A DNA stretch of 44,035 bases from Nocardia sp. (GTDB taxonomy: Bacteria; Actinomycetota; Actinomycetes; Mycobacteriales; Mycobacteriaceae), in assembly GCF_025465275.1 (NCBI RefSeq), contig NZ_JAODNK010000148.1, positions 1 through 44,035 of the forward strand, written 5' to 3'. Made by a program: the position numbers and the translations under genes. Below the pieces are notes generated by a model. The model was given only the letters and a program-made list of their open reading frames with translations. It did no database searches and was not told where the DNA came from. Shown piece after piece: positions 25,414 to 33,938 of this stretch (its first letter is position 1; every line of letters begins with the position of its first letter).

Positions 25414-25998
25414 ATGGCACGCGCTCCCCTCGGACGTCAACAACTGCTCGACGCCGCGCGCGCGGAACTGGTGGCGGGCAATGGCACCGTCGATCTCAAT
25501 GCGCTCAAGCGCCGCTCCGGGCTGAGCACCGGCGCGCTGTATCACCATTTCGGATCCAAAGCCGGTCTGCTGGTGGCGATCTACGAGGAATTCCACGCCG
25601 GCCTGGTGGCCGCCATCGCCGACGAGACAATCACCGACTCGATCGGCTGGGGCGCACGCGAACGCGCCCGCACCCGCAATTTTGTGGCCTACCACTTCGC
25701 CGACCCACTCTCGGAACTCCTCCTCGGACCGATCAGCACCGAACCCGAGGTCGCCGAATTGGAGGCCGCCGCACTCACCCGCATTATCGAATCGGCGGCC
25801 CGCAATATTCGCACCGGCCAGCAATCGGGCGAACTCGACCCCACCATCGACCCGGACCTCGCCGGCGCCTGCGTCATGGGCGCACTACGCCACGGCATCT
25901 ACGAACAACTCCGCCGCCACCCCCGCCCTTCGATCGACGAGGCAACCGAAGGATTGTGGCGCTTCATTGCCGCCGCGGTAGGCGCCGACCACCGCTGA
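25414..25998 (+). CDS. TetR family transcriptional regulator
   Basis: 194 residues. The N-terminal helix-turn-helix reads QQLLDAARAELVAG...LNALKRRSGLSTGALYHHFGSKAGLLVAIYEEF (TetR signature, ~8-55). The C-terminal helical ligand-binding domain is not specific. ATG 25414 is chosen over 25402 because a TATGCT -10 box lies 7 nt upstream and the palindromic operator ends at 25411. It probably represses itself and the divergent PhyH oxygenase. Confidence 0.9.
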   Translation: MARAPLGRQQLLDAARAELVAGNGTVDLNALKRRSGLSTGALYHHFGSKAGLLVAIYEEFHAGLVAAIADETITDSIGWGARERARTRNFVAYHFADPLSELLLGPISTEPEVAELEAAALTRIIESAARNIRTGQQSGELDPTIDPDLAGACVMGALRHGIYEQLRRHPRPSIDEATEGLWRFIAAAVGADHR

Positions 25999-26123
25999 CG
26001 CAGGTCATGGATTCTTCTCCGGTCCGGGCTTACCGCGAAATGGCCCTGCGGGTGCGCCGAATTCTTCGGTTTGTATGTGAAGCTGAAGCCATAGGTCAGC
26101 CGTTGATAGACAGGAGAAACACC

Positions 26124-26387
26124 ATGCTCGGTCTCGGCATTATCGGGTGGATCATTATCGGCGGACTCGCAGGCTGGATCGCGAGCAAGATCATGAAAAC
26201 CGACGCTCAGCAGGGCATCGTGCTCAATGTTGTGGTCGGTGTCGTCGGCGGCCTGGTCGGCGGCTTCCTGCTGAAGGTCCTCGGCGTCGACGTCCGCGAC
26301 GCCGGTCTATGGTTCAGCTTCTTCACCTGCCTCGCCGGCGCGGTAGTGCTGTTGTTCCTCTACAACCGCGTGGGCGGCCGCCGCTAG
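26124..26387 (+). CDS. GlsB/YeaQ/YmgE-type small membrane protein
   Basis: 87 residues with three hydrophobic segments and the family pattern GIIGWIIIGGLAGWIASKIMK followed by GIVLNVVVGVVGGLVGGFLL. It belongs to the transglycosylase-associated group of small, often stress-induced membrane proteins whose role is unclear. AGGAG lies 7 nt before ATG 26124. It is monocistronic by position. Confidence 0.88.
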   Translation: MLGLGIIGWIIIGGLAGWIASKIMKTDAQQGIVLNVVVGVVGGLVGGFLLKVLGVDVRDAGLWFSFFTCLAGAVVLLFLYNRVGGRR

Positions 26388-26410
26388 CCACACAAATCTG
26401 CACCAGCTTC

Positions 26411-26450
26411 GAATGTGCCATTGACAACTGGCACATTCATCGGTGACTCT
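26411..26450 (+). promoter_or_regulatory. Palindromic operator over the -35 of the esterase/BVMO cluster
   Basis: Perfect 10-bp arms GAATGTGCCA (26411-26420) and TGGCACATTC (26429-26438) enclose TTGACAAC. TTGACA (26421-26426) is a consensus -35. A weak -10 GACTCT (26445-26450) follows 18 bp later and stands 6 nt before ATG 26457. The regulator site therefore covers the -35, as expected for repression. Confidence 0.65.
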
Positions 26451-26456
26451 AGGTGC

Positions 26457-27473
26457 ATGACAAGGTCAACGAGGACCTCGGTCCCCGGCGTTCCGGCGGT
26501 AGCTTCCGCCCGATCCCGGCTCGCGGCTACGGCCTGCGGGATCGGGCTGCGGCCGCTCAATAATGCGGTACCGCTGAACGCACCGGGAGTGTGGTTCGCA
26601 CGCAAGCTCATCGCGACGATTATGGCCACGGCAGGTCCGCCGGTGCCGGGCACGACCGTCATTCCGGTCAGGTCCGGCCCGGTGCGCGGGGAATGGGTGT
26701 GTGCACCCGGTGTCGATTCCCGGATCGTCCACCGCCCCGCTCCGAATGCCACTCGCGCCATCTACTACATCCACGGCAGCGGATATGTGCTGTGCTCGGC
26801 ACGCACACACCGCGGCCTGGCCTCACAACTGTCGAAGAAGACCGGGCTGCCGGTCTTCCTGACCGACTACCGGCTCGCTCCCGAGCATCGTTTTCCCGCC
26901 GCCGCCGATGACGTCGAGGCCGGATATCGCTGGCTGCTCGAGCAGGGCATCGCCGCGGAAGATCTGGTCATTGCCGGTGATTCGGCGGGCGGGCATCTGG
27001 CACTCGATCTGCTGATCGAGAACGAACGCACCTCCCGGCCGCAGCCCGCCGGGGTGGCGCTGTTCTCACCGCTGATCGATCTCACCTTCGGCCTGGCTGC
27101 CGAACAGGAACGGCGACACCGGGATCCGGTGATCTCCGCTCGTATCGCTGCCCGGCTTCCGCACGCATACACCCGCGACCTGCCGGCCGATTCCCCCCGC
27201 CTGCGCTTGCGGTTGCCGAAGGGGATCGCCCTGCCGCCGATGCTGGTCCAGGTGGGCGGGGCCGAAATGCTCAGCGCCGACGCCCGTCACCTGCGCGATA
27301 TGGTCCGCGCCGCCGGCGGCCAGTGTCAGCTGGAGGTCTGGCCCGGCCAGGTGCACGTCTTCCAGGCGCTCCCCCTGCTCGTCCCGGAGGCCGAGCCGGC
27401 TCTGGTCCGAGTCGCCGAATTCCTCGCTGCCGCACTGAATTCCAGCAAGACCGCCACGGAAAGAGTGGGCTGA
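26457..27473 (+). CDS. Hormone-sensitive-lipase-type esterase (LipR-like)
   Basis: 338 residues, alpha/beta hydrolase-3 fold. The oxyanion motif is HGSG (YYIHGSGYVL, a variant of HGGG), the nucleophile is in GDSAGGH, and the catalytic His in WPGQVHVFQAL. The YRLAPEHRFPAA motif is typical of the HSL family. It is first in a cluster with an SDR, a diiron protein and a flavin monooxygenase, and its stop is 1 bp before the SDR start. By order and family it resembles LipR of the mycobacterial mymA locus. A Baeyer-Villiger product ester would be a logical substrate (inference). Confidence 0.88.
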   Translation: MTRSTRTSVPGVPAVASARSRLAATACGIGLRPLNNAVPLNAPGVWFARKLIATIMATAGPPVPGTTVIPVRSGPVRGEWVCAPGVDSRIVHRPAPNATRAIYYIHGSGYVLCSARTHRGLASQLSKKTGLPVFLTDYRLAPEHRFPAAADDVEAGYRWLLEQGIAAEDLVIAGDSAGGHLALDLLIENERTSRPQPAGVALFSPLIDLTFGLAAEQERRHRDPVISARIAARLPHAYTRDLPADSPRLRLRLPKGIALPPMLVQVGGAEMLSADARHLRDMVRAAGGQCQLEVWPGQVHVFQALPLLVPEAEPALVRVAEFLAAALNSSKTATERVG

Positions 27474-27474
27474 C

Positions 27475-28380
27475 ATGTTCGGACTGGAAAAACTCATCCC
27501 CCTCAGCGTCCGCCCTCGGCGCAGCTACGACGCCCGGGCGGTGGTGACCGGAGCGGGCAGTGGCATCGGCCGGGCCTTCGCGCTCGAAATCGCCGCTCGC
27601 GGTGGACAGGTCATCTGCGCCGATATCGACGAGGTGCGCGCCGCGGAAACCGCCGCGCTCATCGAGTCGAACCATCCGGGCGCCGCACACCCCTTCCGCT
27701 GCGATGTCGCCAAGCGCGATGACGTGGAAGTCCTTGCGCGCTTTGCCGAATCGGTCTACGGCGGCCCGATCACGCTGGTGATCAACAATGCCGGTGTCGG
27801 CATCGGCGGCAAGCATGTCGGCGAGATCGGCTTCAGCGATTGGGAGTGGGCGCTCGGCATCAACCTGTGGGGTGTGGTGCACGGCTGCGAGATCTTCGCA
27901 CCGCAGCTGCGCGCCGCCCGCCGCGGCGGGATCATCAATGTGGCCTCGGCCGCCGGTTTCGCGGCCGCGCCTTCGATGGCGGTCTACAACACCTCCAAAG
28001 CGGCGGTCATGTCGCTGTCGGAAACCCTGGCCGCCGAAATGAGCGGCACCGGAGTCGCCGTCACGGTGCTGTGTCCCACCTTCGTCAAGACCAATGTGGC
28101 CCGGGACGGCCGTATTACGCAGCAGTCGGCGCGCCTGGCCGACACCCTCATGCGCCTGACCGGCTTCTCCCCCGAGCATGTCGCGCGCACCACTCTCGAC
28201 GCCCACGACCGCGGCCAGCTGTATGTGCTGCCGCAATTGGACGCGCACGTCGTCTGGCGTCTCAAGCGCTATTTCCCCGCGCAGTACACCTATGCGCTGG
28301 GCCTCCTGGATCGGCTACTGCCGCAGGAGCATCCGACCACCATCGACCGGACCTCGGTCTCCGACAAGACGGGAGTCTGA
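27475..28380 (+). CDS. Short-chain dehydrogenase (SadH-like)
   Basis: 301 residues. Classical SDR features are VVTGAGSGIGRAFALEIAARGG, NNAGVG, the Ser in NVASAAGF, and YNTSK with an extended C-terminus (YVLPQLDAHVVWRLKRYFP) typical of the mymA-locus SDR subgroup. It would interconvert an alcohol and a ketone or aldehyde, giving substrate for the monooxygenase encoded two genes downstream. It is tightly packed, with starts and stops 1 bp apart on both sides, indicating one operon. Confidence 0.88.
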   Translation: MFGLEKLIPLSVRPRRSYDARAVVTGAGSGIGRAFALEIAARGGQVICADIDEVRAAETAALIESNHPGAAHPFRCDVAKRDDVEVLARFAESVYGGPITLVINNAGVGIGGKHVGEIGFSDWEWALGINLWGVVHGCEIFAPQLRAARRGGIINVASAAGFAAAPSMAVYNTSKAAVMSLSETLAAEMSGTGVAVTVLCPTFVKTNVARDGRITQQSARLADTLMRLTGFSPEHVARTTLDAHDRGQLYVLPQLDAHVVWRLKRYFPAQYTYALGLLDRLLPQEHPTTIDRTSVSDKTGV

Positions 28381-28381
28381 C

Positions 28382-29305
28382 ATGGCGAACGCTATGGATT
28401 ACGACGATATGCTCCAGAAGATCAAGGATCGCCAGTGGGCGCTGGCCGATATCGACTGGGATGCGCCGGGCGCGGAAACGATTTCGCCCGAACTGCACGC
28501 CAAACTCAAGCCTTTCATGGCCGATCTCATGTGGATCGAGAATGTCGGCGCACGTGGTTTCGCGGCCATGGCGAAGAAGGCGCCCACCGAGACACTGCGG
28601 GAGATCTACCGCTACTTCCACGCCGAAGAGCAGAAGCACGCCAATGCCGAACTGGCGCTCATGCGGCGCTGGGGCATGCTCGACGGTGACGAGATCCCCG
28701 AGCCGAATATCAACGTCAAACTGGTCATCGACTTCCTCGACAAATACTCCGACGATATGTCGCTGTCGTTCCTGGGCACCGTGATTCCCATGCTCGAGGT
28801 CGCCCTGGACGGTGCGCTCATCAAGTTCATCATGGACGAGATCGAGGATCCGATCTGCCAGGAGGCGTTCAAGAAGATCAATTCCGACGAATCCCGGCAC
28901 CTCGCAGTCGATTTCGCCGTCATGGATCTACTCGGGCACGCCGGAATGCGCAAACTGCTCACCGAACTGGTCGGCGGGTGGGTCAAGCCCACCTTCCTCA
29001 TCGGCGTCCTGAGCTATGTGCCGCTGCTGAACAAGATGCGCGACAATATCGTCGAAATGGGCGTCGACGAGGAGAAGCTGTACGCCGCGTTCAAGCGATA
29101 CGCCAATGTCGGCGAGCGCAGCGAATTCGCGCGCAGACTGCCCATGTTCCAGATCGTCAAGCGGCACAGCGGCTGGGTGATCAATCGCGAGCATCCGTAT
29201 CACCTGATGGCCGACGCCCTGGTCAAGGTCTCCGCGCACGTACCGCAGCGGTGGCTGCGCCAGCCCACCTGGTCCAAGGAACTCACCTACGAGCCCGCGG
29301 CATGA
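28382..29305 (+). CDS. Ferritin-like diiron protein (putative diiron oxygenase)
   Basis: 307 residues, mostly helical. It carries a full ferritin/RNR-R2-type diiron ligand set: E53 (WIENVG), E83-x-x-H86 (EEQKH), E139 (MLEVAL) and E170-x-x-H173 (DESRH). This indicates an O2-activating carboxylate diiron centre, for hydroxylation, desaturation or decarboxylation of a lipid-like substrate. It has no signal peptide. GGGAG is 6 nt upstream of ATG 28382, overlapping the SDR gene end. Its placement between an SDR and a Baeyer-Villiger-type enzyme suggests oxidative attack on a hydrocarbon or fatty substrate. Confidence 0.85.
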   Translation: MANAMDYDDMLQKIKDRQWALADIDWDAPGAETISPELHAKLKPFMADLMWIENVGARGFAAMAKKAPTETLREIYRYFHAEEQKHANAELALMRRWGMLDGDEIPEPNINVKLVIDFLDKYSDDMSLSFLGTVIPMLEVALDGALIKFIMDEIEDPICQEAFKKINSDESRHLAVDFAVMDLLGHAGMRKLLTELVGGWVKPTFLIGVLSYVPLLNKMRDNIVEMGVDEEKLYAAFKRYANVGERSEFARRLPMFQIVKRHSGWVINREHPYHLMADALVKVSAHVPQRWLRQPTWSKELTYEPAA

Positions 29306-29316
29306 CGAAGGATCCG

Positions 29317-30822
29317 ATGAACACCCAGATACTCGACGTCGCCATTATCGGTGGCGGGTTCGCCGGGATCGGCGCCGCGATTCGCCTGAAGCAGAAGGGG
29401 ATCGGCGATTTCGCCATCTTCGAACGCGGCACCTCGATCGGCGGCACCTGGCGCGACAATACCTATCCCGGTGCGGCCTGCGATATTCCGTCGCGGCTGT
29501 ACTCCTACGGCTTCGCGCCGAATCCGAATTGGTCGCACACATACTCGGGCAGCAATGAGATCCTCGGCTATATCGAATCGATGGCCACGCAGTTCGGCCT
29601 GCACCGGCATTTCCGGTTCGGGCACAACATCACCGGCATCGCCTTCGACGAGGACGCCGGCGTCTGGGATATCTCGGTCGAGGGTCGCGCCGACATCGTC
29701 CGGGCCCGCACCGTGGTGCTGGCCTCGGGACCGCTGGCCAATGCCAGCCTGCCGAGGATTCCCGGTATCGAGGATTACCAGGGGCACAAGATCCACAGCG
29801 CCCGCTGGGATCACGATTACGACTTCACCGGCAAGAAGGTCGCCGTCGTCGGCACCGGAGCCAGTGCGGTGCAGATCATTCCGGAGCTCGTCGACAAGGC
29901 CGCCTCGGTGAAGGTTTTCCAGCGGACGCCGGGCTGGGTACTGCCGCGAATCAACCGGCAGACCAGCCCGCTGACCAAGGAGCTCTACCGGCGGGTGCCC
30001 GCGGCCGAATCCCTTTCGCGCGCAGCCTGGTTCTACGGCCACGAGTCGGTCGCGCTCGGCGTCGTCTGGAATACGCCGCTGACACGGGTCGTCGAAATGG
30101 TCGGGCGTGCCCAGCTGCGGCGGCAGGTGAAGGATCCGTGGCTGCGCCGTCAGCTCACCCCGGAGTTCCGGGCCGGCTGCAAGCGGCTGCTGATGACCGA
30201 CGACTACTACCCGGCCCTGCAGCGCGACAACTGCAAACTGGTGACCTGGCCGATCGCGCGCATCTCCGAACGTGGCATCCGCACGGCGGAAGGCATTGAG
30301 CACCAAGCCGATTGCATCGTCTTCGCCACCGGCTTCGAGGTGTCCAAGGCCGGGACGCCGATTCCGATCGTGGGCCGCGACGGACGGGTGCTCGCCACCG
30401 AGTGGCAGCGCGGCGCGTTCGCGTACAAGAGCATCGCGGTGTCGGGCTATCCGAATCTGTTCTTCACCTTCGGGCCGAACTCGGGGCCGGGGCACAATTC
30501 GGCGCTGGTGTACATGGAGGCGCAGATCAACTATCTCGTCGAGGCGATCAGCACCATTCTCGACCGGGACCTGCGCATGCTCGATGTGCGCCGGGAACGG
30601 CAGGACGAATACAACGCCGCCATCCAGCGCCGGCTGGACAGCACCACCTGGAACTCGGGCTGCCGCAGCTGGTATCTGACCGAGGACGGGTTCAATGCGA
30701 CCATGTACCCGGGCTTCGCGACCCAGTACGTCGGTCAGTTGCGCACGGTCGAGCTCGACGATTACCAGGTCGTGCCCATCACCGCGCAGCGGACTGCGCC
30801 GCGGATCGTGGTGAATTCGTAG
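29317..30822 (+). CDS. Flavin-containing (Baeyer-Villiger-type) monooxygenase
   Basis: 501 residues. It has an N-terminal FAD Rossmann motif (VAIIGGGFAGIGAAIRL), the Baeyer-Villiger fingerprint F/YxGxxxHxxxW (YQGHKIHSARW), and an NADPH Rossmann motif (VAVVGTGASAVQII). The C-terminal ATGF motif is also present. It would insert oxygen into ketones or oxidise heteroatoms, using NADPH and O2. ATG 29317 is preferred because AAGGA lies upstream; ATG 29302 overlaps the previous stop but has no site. It is the likely end enzyme of the cluster and resembles MymA-type monooxygenases. Confidence 0.9.
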   Translation: MNTQILDVAIIGGGFAGIGAAIRLKQKGIGDFAIFERGTSIGGTWRDNTYPGAACDIPSRLYSYGFAPNPNWSHTYSGSNEILGYIESMATQFGLHRHFRFGHNITGIAFDEDAGVWDISVEGRADIVRARTVVLASGPLANASLPRIPGIEDYQGHKIHSARWDHDYDFTGKKVAVVGTGASAVQIIPELVDKAASVKVFQRTPGWVLPRINRQTSPLTKELYRRVPAAESLSRAAWFYGHESVALGVVWNTPLTRVVEMVGRAQLRRQVKDPWLRRQLTPEFRAGCKRLLMTDDYYPALQRDNCKLVTWPIARISERGIRTAEGIEHQADCIVFATGFEVSKAGTPIPIVGRDGRVLATEWQRGAFAYKSIAVSGYPNLFFTFGPNSGPGHNSALVYMEAQINYLVEAISTILDRDLRMLDVRRERQDEYNAAIQRRLDSTTWNSGCRSWYLTEDGFNATMYPGFATQYVGQLRTVELDDYQVVPITAQRTAPRIVVNS

Positions 30823-30926
30823 GTGACCGCGGCCGGCGGCCAGGACGATAGACTCGGTCGGTCCAGGACCGTGTTGTTCCGGCCGCCGGCTCGGCCGGCG
30901 TGCCCATGTCGAGGGAGGTGATATCG

Positions 30927-31700
30927 GTGCCGGAGTTCCGGATCGACGACCTCGCTCGCGCCGCGGGCACCACGACCCGCAATGTGCGCGCCTATCAGGA
31001 GCGCGGTTTGCTGCCGCCCCCGGCCGGAAAGGCCGGGCGCGCAAGCATTTACGACGACACCCATCTGGAGCGGCTGCGGCTCATCGACGCACTGCTGCAG
31101 CGGGGCTTCACCACCTCGCATATCGGCGACTTCATCACCAGCTGGGAGACCGGTAAGGATCTCAGCGAGGTGCTCGGCCTGCAACATGCGGTGACCGCCG
31201 CATGGGGGGAGGCCGAAACCTTCGAGGTACCGCGCGAACTCGTCGGCACCATTCTCGGTGCGGACACCGAGGAGCTGCTCGATCAGCTCGCCGAGATGAA
31301 GCTGGTGCGTATCGAAGGCGACAATGTCACCTTCACCGATACCGCCCTGCTCACCTCGTTCGCGGAGCTGCACGAGTACGGGCTGGAACTGCGCACTCTC
31401 ATCGCGATCTACGCCAAGGTCGCCGACCGGATCGACGACATCACGTACACCATGATCACCGCTGCCAAACAGCACATCGAGGACAAGCACGGCAAGGGCT
31501 GGCTCCCGGAGACCAGCAGCGAAATCGCCGAGACCACGGCCATGCTCAATAAAATGCGTGAGCTGGCCGTCACCTCCGTGCATTCCACACTGGCGCGCTC
31601 GCTCGATGTCACCCTGCGCCGCGAACTCGGCGACTACCTCGCCAACGCCGCCGAACGCGAACAGCAACGCTCCCCGGCCGTACCGGAGACCCGGTCCTAG
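30927..31700 (+). CDS. MerR family transcriptional regulator
   Basis: 257 residues. The N-terminal winged helix (FRIDDLARAAGTTTRNVRAYQERGLLPPP) is of the MerR type. A central region (~75-110) is typical of MerR regulators linked to mymA-like loci, and the C-terminus is helical and charged. GTG 30927 is fixed by a near-perfect GGAGGTGAT Shine-Dalgarno. It lies 104 bp after the monooxygenase on the same strand, so it may be cotranscribed and control the cluster. The 26411-26438 palindrome is a candidate site for it or for an unlinked regulator. Confidence 0.87.
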   Translation: MPEFRIDDLARAAGTTTRNVRAYQERGLLPPPAGKAGRASIYDDTHLERLRLIDALLQRGFTTSHIGDFITSWETGKDLSEVLGLQHAVTAAWGEAETFEVPRELVGTILGADTEELLDQLAEMKLVRIEGDNVTFTDTALLTSFAELHEYGLELRTLIAIYAKVADRIDDITYTMITAAKQHIEDKHGKGWLPETSSEIAETTAMLNKMRELAVTSVHSTLARSLDVTLRRELGDYLANAAEREQQRSPAVPETRS

Positions 31701-31741
31701 CGGACGACCCCTCGACGTCCGCCAGGACCATGTCAGCTGGT

Positions 31742-33235
31742 TTACCGGTAGCCGTACGTCTCCCAGTTGGCCAGCACACGCTCCTGAATCTCGGTGGGCC
31801 AGCCGTTTTCGAAGCTGCCCTTCACCGGGCGCTTGCCCTCCGGGTACAGATCGGCGAGCAGGCAGTTGTAGATGACCTTGCCCGCCATGAAGGTGTGCGA
31901 CTCCTCCTTCGAGAGGTAGACCGCGAGCTGATCGGAAACCTTGTGGGCGTAGTGGAATTCGCCCCGATCGAGGTCCGGATGCGAGCGCGTCGCGAAGGCC
32001 CACACCACCTGTTCCAGATCGGTGATGTCGACATCGTCCTCGACCAGCAGGATCTTGGGCGCATTGACCGACGGCTTACCGGTGAAGATCACGTCGGCGA
32101 TCTTGTCGACCAGTTCGTGTGAGCCCAGCCCGGTCGTCTCGTGCCAGTCCTGCCGGACCGACAGCGTCAGCCAGTGCACGGCGGCCTCGTAGTTGTACCA
32201 GGCCGAGGAGATCGGCAATTCCGCCTGACGCAGCAGGTACAGGATCTCGGCGGCACTGGTGGTGCCGATGATGGTGTGGTCCTCTTCCACCGGCGGACCG
32301 GCGGCGACAACCGGCTGAATAGCGCCGTCGCGGTAGGTGATCGCGGTGACCTTGAAGACCTGCTTGAGGCTGGCCTCGGTGGCGTTGTAGCCGGGGAACT
32401 CGTTGAACGGTCCCTCCATGATCGTCTCGTCGAGCAGGATGTGCCCCTCGATCACGATCTCCGCGGTCGCGGGCACCAGCAGATCGACGGTCTCGGCCGC
32501 GACCAGTTCGATGCCTTCACCGAAAAGCGCACCCAGGTAATGACTTTCGTCCTCACCCTCGGGAATCGGCATACCGCCGACAAACGGCAACCCCGGCTCG
32601 ACGCCGATGGCCAGCGCGATCGGCATGGGCTCGCCGGCCTCGATCCACTTGGAGCGAATGATGCCCAGATGCTGCGGCGCCGGAATCAGGCAGGCCAGGG
32701 TGTTCTTGTCGGCGATCATCATGCGGTTGATCGACCAGTTGGTCCAGGAGCCGTCCGGCGTCTTGACGATATTCATGCCGTAGGTCTGAATGTAGCGGCC
32801 ACCGTCGCCGCCGTGGATCAGCGGTGTGGGGAAGGCGAACAGATCGATATCGTCGCCGGTCACGATGTTCTGCTTGCACGGCGCATCGGCGGGCCACACC
32901 ACGACCGGCGCGATACCCGGCTTGGCCCGCGCATCGGCCAGGGCCTCGACGATCTGCTGACCGGTCGCGTCGTAGGGCAGGCCGACCGCGAGCGCAATGC
33001 GCGCCAGCCGATGCTTCGGGCCGCTGAGCGCACCGGGCGCGCCCAGCACCCAGAACCCGCTGTCGCCGTAGCCGGTGATATTCGTGAAAAGCGGTGCGGG
33101 CGCACGCAGATCGTAGGATCGGCGAATCACCGCGCCCAGTTCCAGATTCCAGTCCACCTCGGCATCGATCTGCTGGATCTCACCGATGCTCTCCAGCTCC
33201 GAAATGAACTCACGCAGGCTGCGCAGGTGCGTCAT
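31742..33235 (-). CDS. UbiD family decarboxylase (prenylated-FMN dependent)
   Basis: 497 residues. The UbiD/Fdc1 active-site triad is visible as R171 (SINRMMI), E274 and E279 (MEGPFNEFPGY), matching the Arg-Glu-Glu set of this family. The enzyme would reversibly decarboxylate an aromatic or alpha,beta-unsaturated acid using prFMN. The UbiX partner that makes prFMN is encoded 49 bp upstream, and a LysR regulator is divergent from UbiX. The combination suggests an inducible phenolic-acid decarboxylase rather than ubiquinone synthesis, as actinomycetes make menaquinone. Substrate unknown. Confidence 0.9.
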   Translation of the reverse strand: MTHLRSLREFISELESIGEIQQIDAEVDWNLELGAVIRRSYDLRAPAPLFTNITGYGDSGFWVLGAPGALSGPKHRLARIALAVGLPYDATGQQIVEALADARAKPGIAPVVVWPADAPCKQNIVTGDDIDLFAFPTPLIHGGDGGRYIQTYGMNIVKTPDGSWTNWSINRMMIADKNTLACLIPAPQHLGIIRSKWIEAGEPMPIALAIGVEPGLPFVGGMPIPEGEDESHYLGALFGEGIELVAAETVDLLVPATAEIVIEGHILLDETIMEGPFNEFPGYNATEASLKQVFKVTAITYRDGAIQPVVAAGPPVEEDHTIIGTTSAAEILYLLRQAELPISSAWYNYEAAVHWLTLSVRQDWHETTGLGSHELVDKIADVIFTGKPSVNAPKILLVEDDVDITDLEQVVWAFATRSHPDLDRGEFHYAHKVSDQLAVYLSKEESHTFMAGKVIYNCLLADLYPEGKRPVKGSFENGWPTEIQERVLANWETYGYR

Positions 33236-33284
33236 ACAGGATTCCTAACTGCGAATGGCGAACTGATCGAACAGGTTTCGGGGA

Positions 33285-33851
33285 CTACTCGCCCCAGCGC
33301 GGCAGATCGGGAACGTCGATCCCGAGCAGGTCGAGGGCGCGGCCCGCGGTGTGGTCGACGATGTCCTCGACGGAGTCCGGCTTCAGATAGAACGCGGGCA
33401 CCGGCGGCATGATGATGCCGCCCATCTCCGTGACGGCCGTCATCGCCCGCAAATGCGCCAGGGTGAACGGGGTTTCGCGCACCATCAGCACGAGCCGGCG
33501 CCGCTCCTTGAGCGTGACATCGGCGGCACGGGTCAGCAGATTGTCATTATTGGCGTAGGCCACCGCCGACAGCGTGCGCACCGAACAGGGCGCCACGATC
33601 ATGCCCGCGGTGCGAAACGATCCCGAGGCGATGGCCGCGCCGATATCCGCGGGCCGATAGTTCACGTCCGCCATGGCGGCGAGGTCGCGGGCGCTCAGAT
33701 CCGTCTCGTACGCCCTGGTCTGCTGCGCCGCAGGGGTGACAACAAGATGGGTTTCGACGCCGGCCTTGCGGGCCAGCTCCAGCACGCGGACACCGTAGGC
33801 AATGCCGGTCGCGCCGCTGATTCCCACGACGAGTCGTTGCGTTTTGTCCAC
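33285..33851 (-). CDS. ubiX: UbiX family flavin prenyltransferase
   Basis: 188 residues from GTG 33851, the normal UbiX length. Signatures are VVGISGATGIAYG at the N-terminus for FMN/phosphate binding, APCSVRTLSAVAY, and RETPFTLAHLRAMTAVTEMGG near the C-terminus. It joins a dimethylallyl group to FMN to give prFMN for the neighbouring UbiD enzyme. GTG has no clear Shine-Dalgarno; GATCCT stands 6 nt upstream and could be the -10 box of a leaderless transcript. The long upstream extension of this frame overlaps the LysR gene and is rejected. Confidence 0.9.
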   Translation of the reverse strand: MDKTQRLVVGISGATGIAYGVRVLELARKAGVETHLVVTPAAQQTRAYETDLSARDLAAMADVNYRPADIGAAIASGSFRTAGMIVAPCSVRTLSAVAYANNDNLLTRAADVTLKERRRLVLMVRETPFTLAHLRAMTAVTEMGGIIMPPVPAFYLKPDSVEDIVDHTAGRALDLLGIDVPDLPRWGE

Positions 33852-33880
33852 CCGACAAGGATCGAGTCTCCTGCGTTGGC

Positions 33881-33926
33881 TATCAACGAAAGAATCGGCC
33901 ACTATTGAGAAGCAGGGGTTATCAAT
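33881..33926. promoter_or_regulatory. Candidate LysR binding region between ubiX and the regulator
   Basis: TATCAA occurs at 33881-33886 and again at 33920-33925, with an inverted copy TATTGA at 33903-33908. ATTGA-N13-TCAAT (33904-33926) forms a dyad. Repeated half-sites spaced about 20 bp in a divergent LysR promoter are typical of LysR operators. Confidence 0.45.
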
Positions 33927-33938
33927 GGCTGAGGAGTT

